Assembly: GCA_002070475.1 (NCBI GenBank)
Contig: MWDI01000028.1
Coordinates: 44,664 to 108,663 of the forward strand
Direction of reading: 5' to 3'
Source of the DNA: Firmicutes bacterium ADurb.Bin146
GTDB taxonomy: Bacteria; Bacillota; Clostridia; DUPQ01
Length of the DNA: 64,000 nucleotides
Within the stretch, counting starts at the first letter, position 1. Every line of letters starts with the position of its first letter. Under the pieces are notes generated by a model. That model was not told the origin of the DNA. It saw nothing but the letters and a program-made list of their open reading frames with translations, and ran no database searches. The position numbers and the translations under genes are program-made. Below, piece by piece: positions 46,720 through 55,900 of this stretch.

Positions 46720-49170
46720 ATGCAAAAAAAAGTAGTAATAATCGGAGGTGTTGCAGGTGGAGCAAGCGCGGCTACACGATTAAGACGTCTTGATGAACAA
46801 GCGAAAATCACAATAATAGAAAAAGGTGAATATATTTCTTATGCAAATTGCGGGCTTCCATACCATATAGGCAACGTAATCAAACAGAGAAGCTCTTTAT
46901 TGCTTTTAACTCCTGAAGTAATGAAACAGAAATATAATATTGATGTATTTATAAAACAAGAAGTAATACGCATTGATAGAACTAATAAAAAGATAACTAT
47001 TATGAAATCTGATAAAAGCGAATATCAGATGGATTATGATAAGCTTATAATATCAACAGGTTCATCCCCCATAAAACCTTTAATACCTGGAATAGATTCT
47101 AATAGGATAATGACATTGTGGTCAGTTCCCGATACAGACCGTATAAAAGCATACATATCAGATAAGAAAGTGAAATCCGCAGTCGTTGTAGGTGGAGGCT
47201 TTATCGGTTTAGAAATGGCTGAAAATTTAAAAGCAATCGGCTTGAATGTGACTATTGTGGAAATGTTAAATCAGGTTATGACACCCCTTGATTATGAGAT
47301 GGCACAATTAATCCATGAGAACATCGAACAAAGCGGCGTACGCCTTATCCTTAATAACGGTGTATCTTCATTTTCAGAGAAAGGAACCGGTATAAATGTA
47401 TGTCTTAAAGATGGAGAAGAACTGTATACCGATTTAGTGCTGTTATCAATAGGAGTGCGCCCAAACTCTGATATTGCTAAAGCAGCAGGACTATCTTTAA
47501 ATGCTAAAGGCGGTATTGTTACAGACAATCATATGAAGACAGAAGATGATGACATATATGCTGTTGGCGATGTTATAGAAGTCGAGGATTTTATTGATAA
47601 GACTAAAACAATGATACCTCTTGCAGGACCGGCAAACAAACAAGGCAGAATCGCTGCAGATAATATTGCAGGCATAAATTCTGTTTATGCAGGAACTCAA
47701 GGCACATCTATTGTGCGCATATTTGACCTTATTGCCGCAAATACCGGTTACAATGAGAAATACATGACAAGAAAAGGATTTGTTAAAGGTAAAGATTATG
47801 AGACTATTATAGTCACACAGAATTCTCATGCAGGATATTATCCCGGAGCGCTTCCGCTTACTATAAAACTCATATTCTCAAAAGATGGTTCAAAAATTTA
47901 CGGCGCTCAGATAGTAGGCCGTGATGGAGTAGACAAGAGAATAGATACCATTTCAACTGCAATGAGATTAAATGCAAGCGTGTATGATCTCAAGAATCTT
48001 GAATTTGCATATGCACCTCCTTTCTCTTCAGCAAAGGATCCTGTCAATATGGCTGGATTCGTAGCAGAAAACCTTATTAAGGGTCTTGTAACTTTTACTG
48101 ATTGGGACGCGATAGAAAAGAATCCGGATATGCTGTTACTAGATATAAGGGAAGAAGCGGAAAGAATGGCTTTTTCATTACCGAATACAGTAAATATCCC
48201 ACTAGGGCAACTTCGTGATAGGATTGATGAACTCGATAAGAACAGACATATATTAATTTTCTGCACTATTGGAGTCAGATCATATAATGCGTTAAGATTG
48301 TTAAAAGAAAAAGGTTTTACAAAAGTTTCAGTTTATCCAGCAGGAACACGTTTTTATATATCAACACACTACAAGGAGTTTCAAATGGAAGATCATGCAT
48401 CATATTTCGTATCAGACAGCGGTCGTCAGGGAGACGACAAAGCAATGGCGTCAATAAGCCTGGACTGTTCCGGATTGCAGTGTCCCGGACCCATAATGAA
48501 GGTTTTTGAAACACTGAAGACCATGGCACCAGGTCAGACTTTAGAAGTCACAGCATCTGACCCTGGTTTTGCTAGAGATATATCCGCTTGGTGCAGACGT
48601 ACTGGAAATACTTTAGTTTCAAATGATAAGGTAGGTGCGACATATGTCGCAGTAGTTAAAAAAGGAGGAGGTTCTGTACCGGTTCCTGCACAAATTGGAA
48701 ATGACGGAAAGACAATCATTGTGTTTGACGGTGACTTGGACAAAGTAATCGCATCCTTCATAATTGCTAATGGTGCCGCAGCAATGGGAAGACATGTAAC
48801 AATGTTCTTTACCTTCTGGGGATTAAATGTACTTAGAAAATCCAAAAAACAAAAAGTAAAGAAATCTTTTATAGAAACCATGTTTGGCATGATGATGCCA
48901 AGAGGAATCAACAAACTCCAACTTTCCAAAATGAATATGGGAGGTATGGGAGCTATTATGATAAAAAAAGTTATGAAAGATAAGAATGTAGATTCTCTTG
49001 AGGAACTTGTAAGAAAAGCTATAAAGGCAGGAGTTAAAATTGTTGCCTGCACGATGAGTATGGATATAATGGGAATCAAAGAAGAGGAACTCATTGAAGG
49101 TGTAGAGCTTGGCGGAGTAGGAGCATATCTTGCAGATGCTGAGGAGTCCAATGTAAATCTGTTTATTTAA
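46720..49170 (+). CDS. CoA-disulfide reductase-rhodanese-TusA-DsrE fusion protein
   Basis: An 816-residue four-part redox and sulfur-transfer protein. Residues 1-445 are a flavin disulfide reductase of CoADR/Npsr type, with GGVAGGASAATR and the redox Cys44 in YANCGLP. Residues about 455-545 are a rhodanese domain with Cys in IFCTIGVRS (about 514). Residues about 573-645 are a TusA/SirA domain with the LQCPGPI Cys. Residues about 660-816 are a DsrE/F-like domain. The order suggests persulfide made on the flavoprotein, passed to rhodanese, TusA, then DsrE. Substrates may be CoA persulfide, polysulfide or sulfur. AGGAGG precedes the ATG. Confidence 0.93.
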   Translation: MQKKVVIIGGVAGGASAATRLRRLDEQAKITIIEKGEYISYANCGLPYHIGNVIKQRSSLLLLTPEVMKQKYNIDVFIKQEVIRIDRTNKKITIMKSDKSEYQMDYDKLIISTGSSPIKPLIPGIDSNRIMTLWSVPDTDRIKAYISDKKVKSAVVVGGGFIGLEMAENLKAIGLNVTIVEMLNQVMTPLDYEMAQLIHENIEQSGVRLILNNGVSSFSEKGTGINVCLKDGEELYTDLVLLSIGVRPNSDIAKAAGLSLNAKGGIVTDNHMKTEDDDIYAVGDVIEVEDFIDKTKTMIPLAGPANKQGRIAADNIAGINSVYAGTQGTSIVRIFDLIAANTGYNEKYMTRKGFVKGKDYETIIVTQNSHAGYYPGALPLTIKLIFSKDGSKIYGAQIVGRDGVDKRIDTISTAMRLNASVYDLKNLEFAYAPPFSSAKDPVNMAGFVAENLIKGLVTFTDWDAIEKNPDMLLLDIREEAERMAFSLPNTVNIPLGQLRDRIDELDKNRHILIFCTIGVRSYNALRLLKEKGFTKVSVYPAGTRFYISTHYKEFQMEDHASYFVSDSGRQGDDKAMASISLDCSGLQCPGPIMKVFETLKTMAPGQTLEVTASDPGFARDISAWCRRTGNTLVSNDKVGATYVAVVKKGGGSVPVPAQIGNDGKTIIVFDGDLDKVIASFIIANGAAAMGRHVTMFFTFWGLNVLRKSKKQKVKKSFIETMFGMMMPRGINKLQLSKMNMGGMGAIMIKKVMKDKNVDSLEELVRKAIKAGVKIVACTMSMDIMGIKEEELIEGVELGGVGAYLADAEESNVNLFI

Positions 49171-49194
49171 ATAAATTTTTCCAATATCACATTT

Positions 49195-49233
49195 AAAAGA
49201 CTGTCAGTTATATTTACAGGCAGTCTTTTTTTT
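49195..49233 (+). terminator. Intrinsic terminator of the CoADR fusion gene
   Basis: AAAAGACTG (49195-49203) pairs with CAGTCTTTT (49221-49229), followed by a T run to 49233, 25 bases after the stop. Confidence 0.75.
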
Positions 49234-49255
49234 CTGCTTATTCTTTCCTTTCCTA

Positions 49256-49264
49256 TGGTATAAT
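49256..49264 (+). promoter_or_regulatory. Extended -10 promoter of the Crp/Fnr-type gene
   Basis: TG-G-TATAAT (49256-49264), an extended -10 element 40 bases before the start codon at 49305; no good -35 is seen. Confidence 0.4.
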
Positions 49265-49304
49265 CGATGTATAGTTCTATTTTTCATATAAGACGGAGGT
49301 TTTG

Positions 49305-49958
49305 ATGAATAAAATGGAAAGCTTGTTTCCCGTATGGGATCAGCTTACTCAAGAGCAGAAACAGTTTTTAAATAATTCAGTTACAAAGAAGGATGTTCAA
49401 AAAAGCACTGTTCTTCACAGAGGTGACGAGGATTGTGATGGTTTATACATAGTCGAATCCGGACAGTTACGAGCATATATTATCTCAGATGAAGGAAAAG
49501 AACTTACATTATACAGATTATTTGAAATGGATATGTGCCTGTTCTCTGCATCCTGTATGTTATCTAATATCCAATTTGAAGTTATTATAGAAGCAGAAAA
49601 AGATACAGCAATATGGATAATACCTGTTCTTGCATATCAGAAGCTAATGAATACAAATAATGCTGTTGCAAATTATACTAACCAGCTAATGGCTTCAAGA
49701 TTCACTGACGTCATGTGGCTGATGGATCAGATTCTTTTTAAAGGCATGGACTCCCGTCTTGCCTCCTTCCTGTTATATGAAAGCAACATAGAAGAAAGCA
49801 ATGAACTTATAATAACACATGAAAAAATAGCCAACCACATTGGTACAGCTAGAGAAGTTGTGACAAGAATGCTTAAATATTTCCAAGGAGAGAATATGGT
49901 CAGGCTTTCCAGAGGCAGTATAGTCATAACCGACAGAAAAAAATTATCTGATTTATGA
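49305..49958 (+). CDS. Crp/Fnr-family transcription regulator
   Basis: A 217-residue regulator with an N-terminal cyclic-nucleotide-type sensor barrel (GDEDCDGLYIVESGQL) and a C-terminal winged helix (ITHEKIANHIGTAREVVTRML). It lacks the N-terminal four-Cys cluster of FNR; Cys residues in the barrel (SASCML) could sense redox or persulfide. The ATG at 49305 follows GACGGAGG by five bases. It sits after the sulfur-transfer fusion gene, separated by a terminator, so control of that gene is plausible. It overlaps the end of pdxR by six bases. Confidence 0.88.
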   Translation: MNKMESLFPVWDQLTQEQKQFLNNSVTKKDVQKSTVLHRGDEDCDGLYIVESGQLRAYIISDEGKELTLYRLFEMDMCLFSASCMLSNIQFEVIIEAEKDTAIWIIPVLAYQKLMNTNNAVANYTNQLMASRFTDVMWLMDQILFKGMDSRLASFLLYESNIEESNELIITHEKIANHIGTAREVVTRMLKYFQGENMVRLSRGSIVITDRKKLSDL

Positions 49959-51374
49959 TACAAATATTATTGTAAAAAGCTTTTTTAAGGCTTCTATAGC
50001 TTTTTGGGTCTCAATACCAGCATAATTAATAATAAATTGATGTTCAAGCTTATGATATTCCAAAAAAGATTCTCTGTTAAAACAGTACCTGGATACTGTT
50101 GAGATTCTTATCCCTTCTTTTTCCGCTTTATCAATCACATCCTCATCTTTACTATCAGTTTTTATTTTCAAAAGAAAATGAAGCCCTGAATCAGATTCCA
50201 GTATCTCACACTTTGAAGAAGCAGAGCTGGTCTTTATAAAATTTATTATCGCGTCTCTTTTTATTCGATATATATTTTTCATTCTGTAAATGTGTTTTTC
50301 AAAATATCCGCGGGATATGAAAAGCGCCAGTGTTTTTTGTTCCAATGACGCGACCGTGCTTGTATAATAATACAATTCATTTCTGAACCTCGACATTAAT
50401 TCAGAAGGAAGTACCATATATGCTATCCTTATAGATGGTGATATGGTTTTAGAAAATGTATTAATGTATATTACCTTGCCTATTTCATCTATGCTTTTTA
50501 AAGAAGGAATAGGTTTTCCGTACATCCTGAACTCTGAATCATAGTCATCTTCAATAATATATCTGTCTTTATTTTCATACGCCCACTTTAACAGTTCATA
50601 TCTTCGTGCCACAGGCATTATCACGCCTGTAGGAAAGTGATGAGAAGGAGTTATATGTACTATATCAGCTTCAGTTTTTTTCAAATACCCTACATCTATA
50701 CCCTGCTCATCCATAGGTATATGTACACAAATAGCTTTATTGCTTTTATATATGAGGTAAGGTTTTGGATATCCAGGATTTTCAGTGGCATATATCTTGT
50801 CATTACCAAGCAGTTGGATCAAGAGATTATATAAATATTCAGTACCAGAACCGACTATTATTTCATCTTCATCTACATCTAGTCCTCGAAAATAGTACAG
50901 ATGGTCTGATATAGCGTATCTAAGTTCATGAATTCCTTCCAATGGAGCGCTTTTCAAAATATCTCTTCCAGAATCCTCTGATAAGACTTCCCTTATAAGT
51001 TTACTCCATACAGTTATCGGAAATCCCTGAATATCAATCCTGTTTGATACAAAATCTGCAAAATATCCTCTTGTTGTTACTGGATTTTCTTTTTTTTCTT
51101 CCTTTTTCAGTTTTATAATACTTGTTGTCCTGCTTATATCAGAAACAAAGTAACCTTTTTTTTCAACTGTATATATATACCCTTCTGCATTCAGCTGATT
51201 ATAAGCATTTTCTACAGTAATCACAGAAATCTGCATGTGTCTAGCCATAAGCCTTTTTGAAGGAAGCTTGTCACCTTTTTTTATCTTGCTTGTTGAGATA
51301 TCTTTTTTTATTAAGGAGTACAGCTGTTCATACAAAGGAGTTTTTATTGTGTTATTCAGGTTATATGTAAGCAT
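49953..51374 (-). CDS. pdxR: PdxR/MocR-type regulator of vitamin B6 synthesis
   Basis: A 473-residue MocR regulator: an N-terminal GntR-type winged helix (LPSKRLMARHMQIS, about residues 40-75) fused to an aminotransferase fold I domain (about 120-470), whose EDDYDSEFR and NTFSKTISPSIR segments include the lysine that would bind pyridoxal phosphate. PdxR-type regulators sense PLP and control pdxST, here divergent with 102 bases between. Four TATCAT-type repeats lie in that space. Confidence 0.9.
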   Translation of the reverse strand: MLTYNLNNTIKTPLYEQLYSLIKKDISTSKIKKGDKLPSKRLMARHMQISVITVENAYNQLNAEGYIYTVEKKGYFVSDISRTTSIIKLKKEEKKENPVTTRGYFADFVSNRIDIQGFPITVWSKLIREVLSEDSGRDILKSAPLEGIHELRYAISDHLYYFRGLDVDEDEIIVGSGTEYLYNLLIQLLGNDKIYATENPGYPKPYLIYKSNKAICVHIPMDEQGIDVGYLKKTEADIVHITPSHHFPTGVIMPVARRYELLKWAYENKDRYIIEDDYDSEFRMYGKPIPSLKSIDEIGKVIYINTFSKTISPSIRIAYMVLPSELMSRFRNELYYYTSTVASLEQKTLALFISRGYFEKHIYRMKNIYRIKRDAIINFIKTSSASSKCEILESDSGLHFLLKIKTDSKDEDVIDKAEKEGIRISTVSRYCFNRESFLEYHKLEHQFIINYAGIETQKAIEALKKLFTIIFVS

Positions 51375-51393
51375 TGAATCTCCTATCTGGTCT

Positions 51394-51444
51394 TATCATT
51401 TTCTATCATTTTGATTATATCATTATATTCAATTATATCATATT
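51394..51444. promoter_or_regulatory. TATCAT repeat array, candidate PdxR sites
   Basis: TATCATTTT at 51394 and 51404, TATCATTAT at 51418 and TATCATATT at 51436, all in the same orientation. MocR regulators often bind direct repeats, and this array fills the pdxR/pdxS intergenic region. Confidence 0.5.
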
Positions 51445-51476
51445 CTATTAATGTAATATAAATAAAGGAGATATTT

Positions 51477-52352
51477 ATGCAAAAAACAAGATATGAACTT
51501 AATAAGGAATTAGCACAGATGCTTAAAGGCGGAGTTATTATGGATGTAACAAGCTCAGAACAGGCGAAAATTGCTGAGGAAGCGGGAGCCTGCGCAGTAA
51601 TGGCTTTGGAAAGAATTCCAGCTGATATACGTGCAGCTGGAGGAGTATCCAGAATGAGCGATCCTAAAATGATTAAAGAAATACAGAATGCTGTATCAAT
51701 ACCAGTTATGGCAAAGTGCAGGATAGGCCACTTCGTAGAAGCTCAGATACTTGAAGCAATAGAAATAGACTATATTGATGAATCTGAAGTCCTCTCACCT
51801 GCTGATGATGTATATCATATAGACAAGACAAATTTCAAAGTACCATTTGTATGTGGTGCAAAAGATATTTCCGAAGCTTTAAGAAGAGTTTCTGAGGGAG
51901 CCTCTATGATAAGGACCAAAGGCGAACCGGGTACAGGAGATATAATTCAGGCTGTAAGGCACCTAAGGATGATTACGCGTTCAATATGTATAATTGCATC
52001 CATGAAACAAGATGAGCTTTTTGATGAAGCAAAAAAACTTATGGTGCCATACGACCTACTTCTTTATGTTCATAATAACAGAAAACTGCCAGTAGTTAAT
52101 TTTGCAGCTGGCGGTGTAGCTACTCCTGCAGATGCTGCACTTATGATGCAGCTCGGAGCAGAAGGAGTTTTTGTTGGTTCAGGAATATTTAAATCCGGTG
52201 ATCCTAAAAAACGTGCAAGAGCAATAGTCCAGGCAGTTACAAACTATAACGATGCTGAAAAATTAGCTTATCTTTCCGAAGATTTAGGTCAAGCAATGAT
52301 AGGAATAAATGAACAGGAGATACAGCTTTTAATGGCAGAAAGAGGAAAATAG
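51477..52352 (+). CDS. pdxS: Pyridoxal 5'-phosphate synthase subunit PdxS
   Basis: A 291-residue TIM-barrel synthase that condenses ribose 5-phosphate, glyceraldehyde 3-phosphate and ammonia to PLP. Strongly conserved: [20 protein letters not shown] (start region given by GGVIMDV), [20 protein letters not shown], and the phosphate loops GEPGTG and [13 protein letters not shown]. It lies directly before pdxT, which supplies ammonia. AAAGGAGATA precedes the ATG. Confidence 0.98.
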   Translation: MQKTRYELNKELAQMLKGGVIMDVTSSEQAKIAEEAGACAVMALERIPADIRAAGGVSRMSDPKMIKEIQNAVSIPVMAKCRIGHFVEAQILEAIEIDYIDESEVLSPADDVYHIDKTNFKVPFVCGAKDISEALRRVSEGASMIRTKGEPGTGDIIQAVRHLRMITRSICIIASMKQDELFDEAKKLMVPYDLLLYVHNNRKLPVVNFAAGGVATPADAALMMQLGAEGVFVGSGIFKSGDPKKRARAIVQAVTNYNDAEKLAYLSEDLGQAMIGINEQEIQLLMAERGK

Positions 52353-52997
52353 ATGAATATAGGGGTACTTGCTCTGCAAGGGTCATTTGCCGAGCACATA
52401 AAAATGCTTAATGATATGGGCATAAAAACAGTTGAATTAAGAAACAAGAATGATTTGCAAAAACATCCTATTGACGGGCTTGTGCTTCCCGGCGGTGAAA
52501 GCACGGTTCAAGGAAAGCTTTTAAAAGAATTATGCATGATGGATCTCTTAAAGGAATCCATACAAAACGGTCTTCCTGTCCTAGCAACTTGCTCAGGGTT
52601 AATATTACTTGCAAAAAAGATTTCCAATGGCGACACTCCACATCTAGCTACTATGCCTATAAGCATAAAACGAAATGGATATGGAAGACAGATATCCAGT
52701 TTCCATACCGAAGCGGATTTTAAGGGTATAGGCATCGTACCTATGACTTTTATCAGAGCTCCATATGTTGAAAGCATATCAGATGATGTTGAAATCCTTG
52801 CAACAGTAAATGGTTTGATTGTCGCAGTCAGTTATGGTAATCAGATAGGTTTAACCTTTCACCCTGAACTTAATAATGACTATAGGATATACAGGATGTT
52901 CATAGATATGACGGAATCAAGGATAAAAAAGATTACATCATATAAGATAATAACATCATCATTTGCTTTGAAGTCGCAACCTGCAAACAGCCCGTAA
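52353..52997 (+). CDS. pdxT: Pyridoxal 5'-phosphate synthase glutaminase subunit PdxT
   Basis: A 214-residue class I glutaminase that delivers ammonia to PdxS. LALQGSFAEH, LPGGEST, the nucleophile Cys in LATCSGLIL and the FHPEL triad part are intact. The start codon follows the pdxS stop without gap. The C-terminus runs about 15-20 residues past the usual end of the family. Confidence 0.97.
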   Translation: MNIGVLALQGSFAEHIKMLNDMGIKTVELRNKNDLQKHPIDGLVLPGGESTVQGKLLKELCMMDLLKESIQNGLPVLATCSGLILLAKKISNGDTPHLATMPISIKRNGYGRQISSFHTEADFKGIGIVPMTFIRAPYVESISDDVEILATVNGLIVAVSYGNQIGLTFHPELNNDYRIYRMFIDMTESRIKKITSYKIITSSFALKSQPANSP

Positions 52998-53014
52998 AAT
53001 TATTTATATTTTTA

Positions 53015-53043
53015 TTGACACTGTACTATAGTTTATATATATT
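53015..53043 (+). promoter_or_regulatory. Promoter of the zinc-ribbon protein gene
   Basis: A perfect TTGACA (53015-53020) and TATATT (53038-53043) with a 17-base spacer, about 70 bases before the ATG at 53116, which has GGGGGTAG upstream. Confidence 0.55.
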
Positions 53044-53115
53044 CAAGTTGTAATTGTGATCTTAAATAATTTAAACGCTTTTAGTCCGAAAAAACATAGA
53101 TAAGGGGGTAGAATT

Positions 53116-55299
53116 ATGTTTTGTACTAATTGTGGTAAGCAGATACCGGATGGTTCAAAATTCTGCACAAATTGTGGCGCTACTTTGGGTAATACCCAAC
53201 CGCCAATTCAAAACCAGCAACAATTCCAACAGCCTTACCAGCAGCCATATCAACAGCCCTTCAATGCTCCTAATCCGCCTCCATACAGGCCCAAAAAGAG
53301 CAAAGGCGGTGTAATTGCTGTAGTGGTAATCCTTGTAGTCGCATTGATTGGAGCCGGGATTTTCCTAGGCCCGAAGATAATTGATTTTTTCAAGCCTTCA
53401 CAGACTCCAGGAAGATCAGCTTCAATAGGATTCACTCAACAGAATGTATCTGTAGAAGCGACTGCAACTGTGGATAACAATGGAGGCGTAGTAGCCTTGC
53501 CTTCAAATAGCGTGCTGTCAGGAAGTTTTGTAACTATTCCTGCTGCAGCTGTTGACCAGCAGGTAAATGTATCTGTCGGTACTGTGACAGGCACATTCAC
53601 TAATGCTCCAGAATCAATCTCTCAAACCGCACTTCATCTGGATTTAGGTGGTTATGAGGATCTTACACAGCCTATCCTGATTACTTTCCAGTATGCCCAA
53701 AATTCTATAGAAGCTGAAAGGATACCTGTTGGCCTCTACATTGATGAAACTGGAAAACTAACACAGATGATGACACACAGCATAGACAAGGAAGCAGGAC
53801 AGTTTACTGTCATGACATTCCATGCAAGCACATTCACTTATTATATACTTGATGATATTGAATCCTATCCTGGTTCATATGCCACAAATTTCTTACCAAG
53901 CAAAGATGGTTTTGCTGAAGTAAACTCCGGTTCCAGCATATTCTCAAGCGGTGAGTGTTATGGCATGAGCACATTCGCAAAATGGTATTATCTTAACAAA
54001 AAGACGTCCGCATCAGATGCTTTATACGATTTATTCAGAACACCTCAGATGGGAGTTTCTCCCTCAGGAGATATAATTACGCCTCAGGACGTTATTGCTA
54101 CAAAAGCATTCCAATATACTACAAAAGAATCTTCAATATTGTGGGATACTGAGAGGATGTTCTCAAGTTATGTTGAAAAGGATGAAAATGGTAATATTAC
54201 CGGTTACAGAATGGACAACTCTGTATCGGTACGTTGCATAATGGATGCGATTTACTTCTGGGAAGAACCTGTCGAAGTAGGTATTTATGGATCAGCAGGC
54301 CATTCAGTACTTGCTTATGGATATGAAAAAACTGCAGATAAGATAACTATTAAGATATATGATCCTAACTTTCCTGGAGATAACACCCAAAAAATAGTAT
54401 ATGATATTGCAACCAAAACTATTTCCACACCTTCCTATGATGCAGGTTTTCTTGACACAAGACTTACAACTACAGGATATGGGACATTTACCAGTGTAAA
54501 CGAGTATGAGAAAATATTAGAGGACGCAAAGAATAATTTTGCAGGTACTATTGCTGACCTTGAAGTTACTGACCCTGCAAACGGATTTACTGTGGAGACC
54601 GGGACATATATCATATCCGGCACATTGGATACTTTAAATATGATGGGAGAGCAAGTCGGTGACATGGTGGAGATTATATCCGATAAAGGACAAGTTTTCC
54701 GCCAGAATCTCACAAAGAATGGAACCTCTCCTTCTACTTATGCTGTGGAAGTTCCATTGAAGAGCGGTGAGAACAGCTTTTTGATAAGTATTATATACAA
54801 CGATGAAAATGGTAATGAGCACTTCATGTCACATGACCTTTATGGATGGTTTATTATTAATTCCACAGTACCTACAAATGCGATTTATATTACTTTAACC
54901 TGGGATAGTCAACCGGATGTAGATTTGTATGTAACCAATCCAAACGGCGAGACTGCATACTGGGATTCCAAATACACTTCCGACGGAGGTTTCTTAGATA
55001 TTGATGATACTTCCAGCTATGGTCCAGAGCACTACACTCTTCAAGCCTCGGATTCTGTTCTTTGGGGTCAAGCATATACTGTTCGCCTGCATTACTATGA
55101 CGGCAATGGACCTACAAGTTATAATGTTATAGTTACTGAAAACGAAGGCACAAATTATGAAAGGACTTCTTACTATAGCGGCATCATATCTATTGACGGG
55201 TATGAGATAGATGATTATTACAATAATGATACGCCAGGAAGTTCAGGTGGCGACTGGGTTGATATATGTACAATCGTACCGCTTAGAGACGAAGATTAA
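53116..55299 (+). CDS. Membrane-anchored zinc-ribbon protein with papain-like and DUF2135-like domains
   Basis: A 727-residue protein of unknown function. Order: zinc ribbon with two CTNCG-type pairs (residues 1-25), a Gln/Pro-rich linker, a membrane helix (about 60-80), a beta domain (about 95-255), a papain-like region with Cys281 in GECYGMS, His396 in AGHSVLAYGY and Asp416 in YDPNF, an Ig-like part, and a DUF2135/YfaP-like domain (about 590-690: LTWDSQPDVDLYV). The zinc ribbon would be cytosolic and the rest outside. The Cys/His/Asp pattern suggests a peptidase or transglutaminase-like enzyme; activity is not shown. A 93-residue membrane protein follows after ten bases. Confidence 0.8.
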   Translation: MFCTNCGKQIPDGSKFCTNCGATLGNTQPPIQNQQQFQQPYQQPYQQPFNAPNPPPYRPKKSKGGVIAVVVILVVALIGAGIFLGPKIIDFFKPSQTPGRSASIGFTQQNVSVEATATVDNNGGVVALPSNSVLSGSFVTIPAAAVDQQVNVSVGTVTGTFTNAPESISQTALHLDLGGYEDLTQPILITFQYAQNSIEAERIPVGLYIDETGKLTQMMTHSIDKEAGQFTVMTFHASTFTYYILDDIESYPGSYATNFLPSKDGFAEVNSGSSIFSSGECYGMSTFAKWYYLNKKTSASDALYDLFRTPQMGVSPSGDIITPQDVIATKAFQYTTKESSILWDTERMFSSYVEKDENGNITGYRMDNSVSVRCIMDAIYFWEEPVEVGIYGSAGHSVLAYGYEKTADKITIKIYDPNFPGDNTQKIVYDIATKTISTPSYDAGFLDTRLTTTGYGTFTSVNEYEKILEDAKNNFAGTIADLEVTDPANGFTVETGTYIISGTLDTLNMMGEQVGDMVEIISDKGQVFRQNLTKNGTSPSTYAVEVPLKSGENSFLISIIYNDENGNEHFMSHDLYGWFIINSTVPTNAIYITLTWDSQPDVDLYVTNPNGETAYWDSKYTSDGGFLDIDDTSSYGPEHYTLQASDSVLWGQAYTVRLHYYDGNGPTSYNVIVTENEGTNYERTSYYSGIISIDGYEIDDYYNNDTPGSSGGDWVDICTIVPLRDED

Positions 55300-55309
55300 C
55301 GAGGAAAAA

Positions 55310-55591
55310 ATGAAAGAAATACTTAAAACGATTTTAGCAGTCATAATAGCAGCAGTTCTAAGCTTGATATTTTTCATTGCAGTTAATGAATTGTTTACAT
55401 CAACCCCAATAGATATGAGCCTTTCAGCACTATCCTGGCTTTTGTATGGAATATTTCTTGTGCTTTCATTTGTTATGACTTACCTGACAAAGAAAAAACA
55501 TAAAATGTTTGCTTGGTCATTCATGATAGCATCTTTGATAGGTTTGACAGTATTCCATATAATACTCATATCAGTAAAGTTCTATTATTAA
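55310..55591 (+). CDS. Small three-helix membrane protein
   Basis: A 93-residue protein with three hydrophobic helices (about residues 4-27, 39-58 and 66-90) and a KKKHK loop. No family is recognised. The ATG at 55310 has GAGGA just upstream and lies ten bases after the zinc-ribbon gene, so the two are cotranscribed; it may assist that protein in the membrane. A strong terminator follows. Confidence 0.75.
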   Translation: MKEILKTILAVIIAAVLSLIFFIAVNELFTSTPIDMSLSALSWLLYGIFLVLSFVMTYLTKKKHKMFAWSFMIASLIGLTVFHIILISVKFYY

Positions 55592-55619
55592 TATACTGTT
55601 GTTTTTTTCAAAATCTTGC

Positions 55620-55655
55620 AAGACACGCACTTTAAATCCTAAGTGCGTGTCTTTT
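55620..55655 (+). terminator. Strong intrinsic terminator
   Basis: A perfect 13-bp stem, AAGACACGCACTT (55620-55632) with AAGTGCGTGTCTT (55641-55653), and a short T run, 28 bases after the small membrane protein gene. Confidence 0.85.
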
Positions 55656-55754
55656 ATAATACTTTAATATTTAAATATTATTTAAATATCTGTAATCGTT
55701 TCCTCTGGAATTTAACTTTTCACTTTACTGGATAACTATTTTGTTTACAAATCA

Positions 55755-55784
55755 TTGACAATACACCTTGTTGTAGTGTAAAAT
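55755..55784 (+). promoter_or_regulatory. Promoter of the SPT-like/SDR operon
   Basis: A perfect TTGACA (55755-55760) and TAAAAT (55779-55784) with an 18-base spacer; the leader is about 110 bases. Confidence 0.6.
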
Positions 55785-55793
55785 CAAACCTAA

Positions 55794-55810
55794 TTATCAC
55801 TTGGTGATAA
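55794..55810. promoter_or_regulatory. Candidate operator palindrome at the start point
   Basis: TTATCAC-TTG-GTGATAA, a perfect 7-bp inverted repeat with a 3-base centre, begins about 10 bases after the -10 box, where a bound repressor would block transcription. No other copy was noticed in the window. Confidence 0.55.
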
Positions 55811-55900
55811 ATACTTAAGATGGATATATTACGGGGGAAATCCATATTAATCATTATTTATTGATAAAACAAAGCAGTACCAAGTATTTTGGAGGTAGTA

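Larger units (their letters stand above)
55656..55900 (+). other. Intergenic leader region of the lipid-synthesis-like operon
   Basis: Gene-free stretch (with the terminator, 309 bases from 55592). It holds AT-rich sequence to 55740, a promoter at 55755-55784, a palindrome at 55794-55810, a TGGAT/ATCCA dyad near 55820-55845, and a leader ending in GGAGG at 55891. I see no small ORF or known riboswitch. Confidence 0.5.

Noticed and set aside
48534..49151. A 205-codon minus-strand open frame opposite the DsrE end of the CoADR fusion
   Set aside because: Antisense shadow of a well-supported gene, with low-complexity Ser/Ile/Pro composition.
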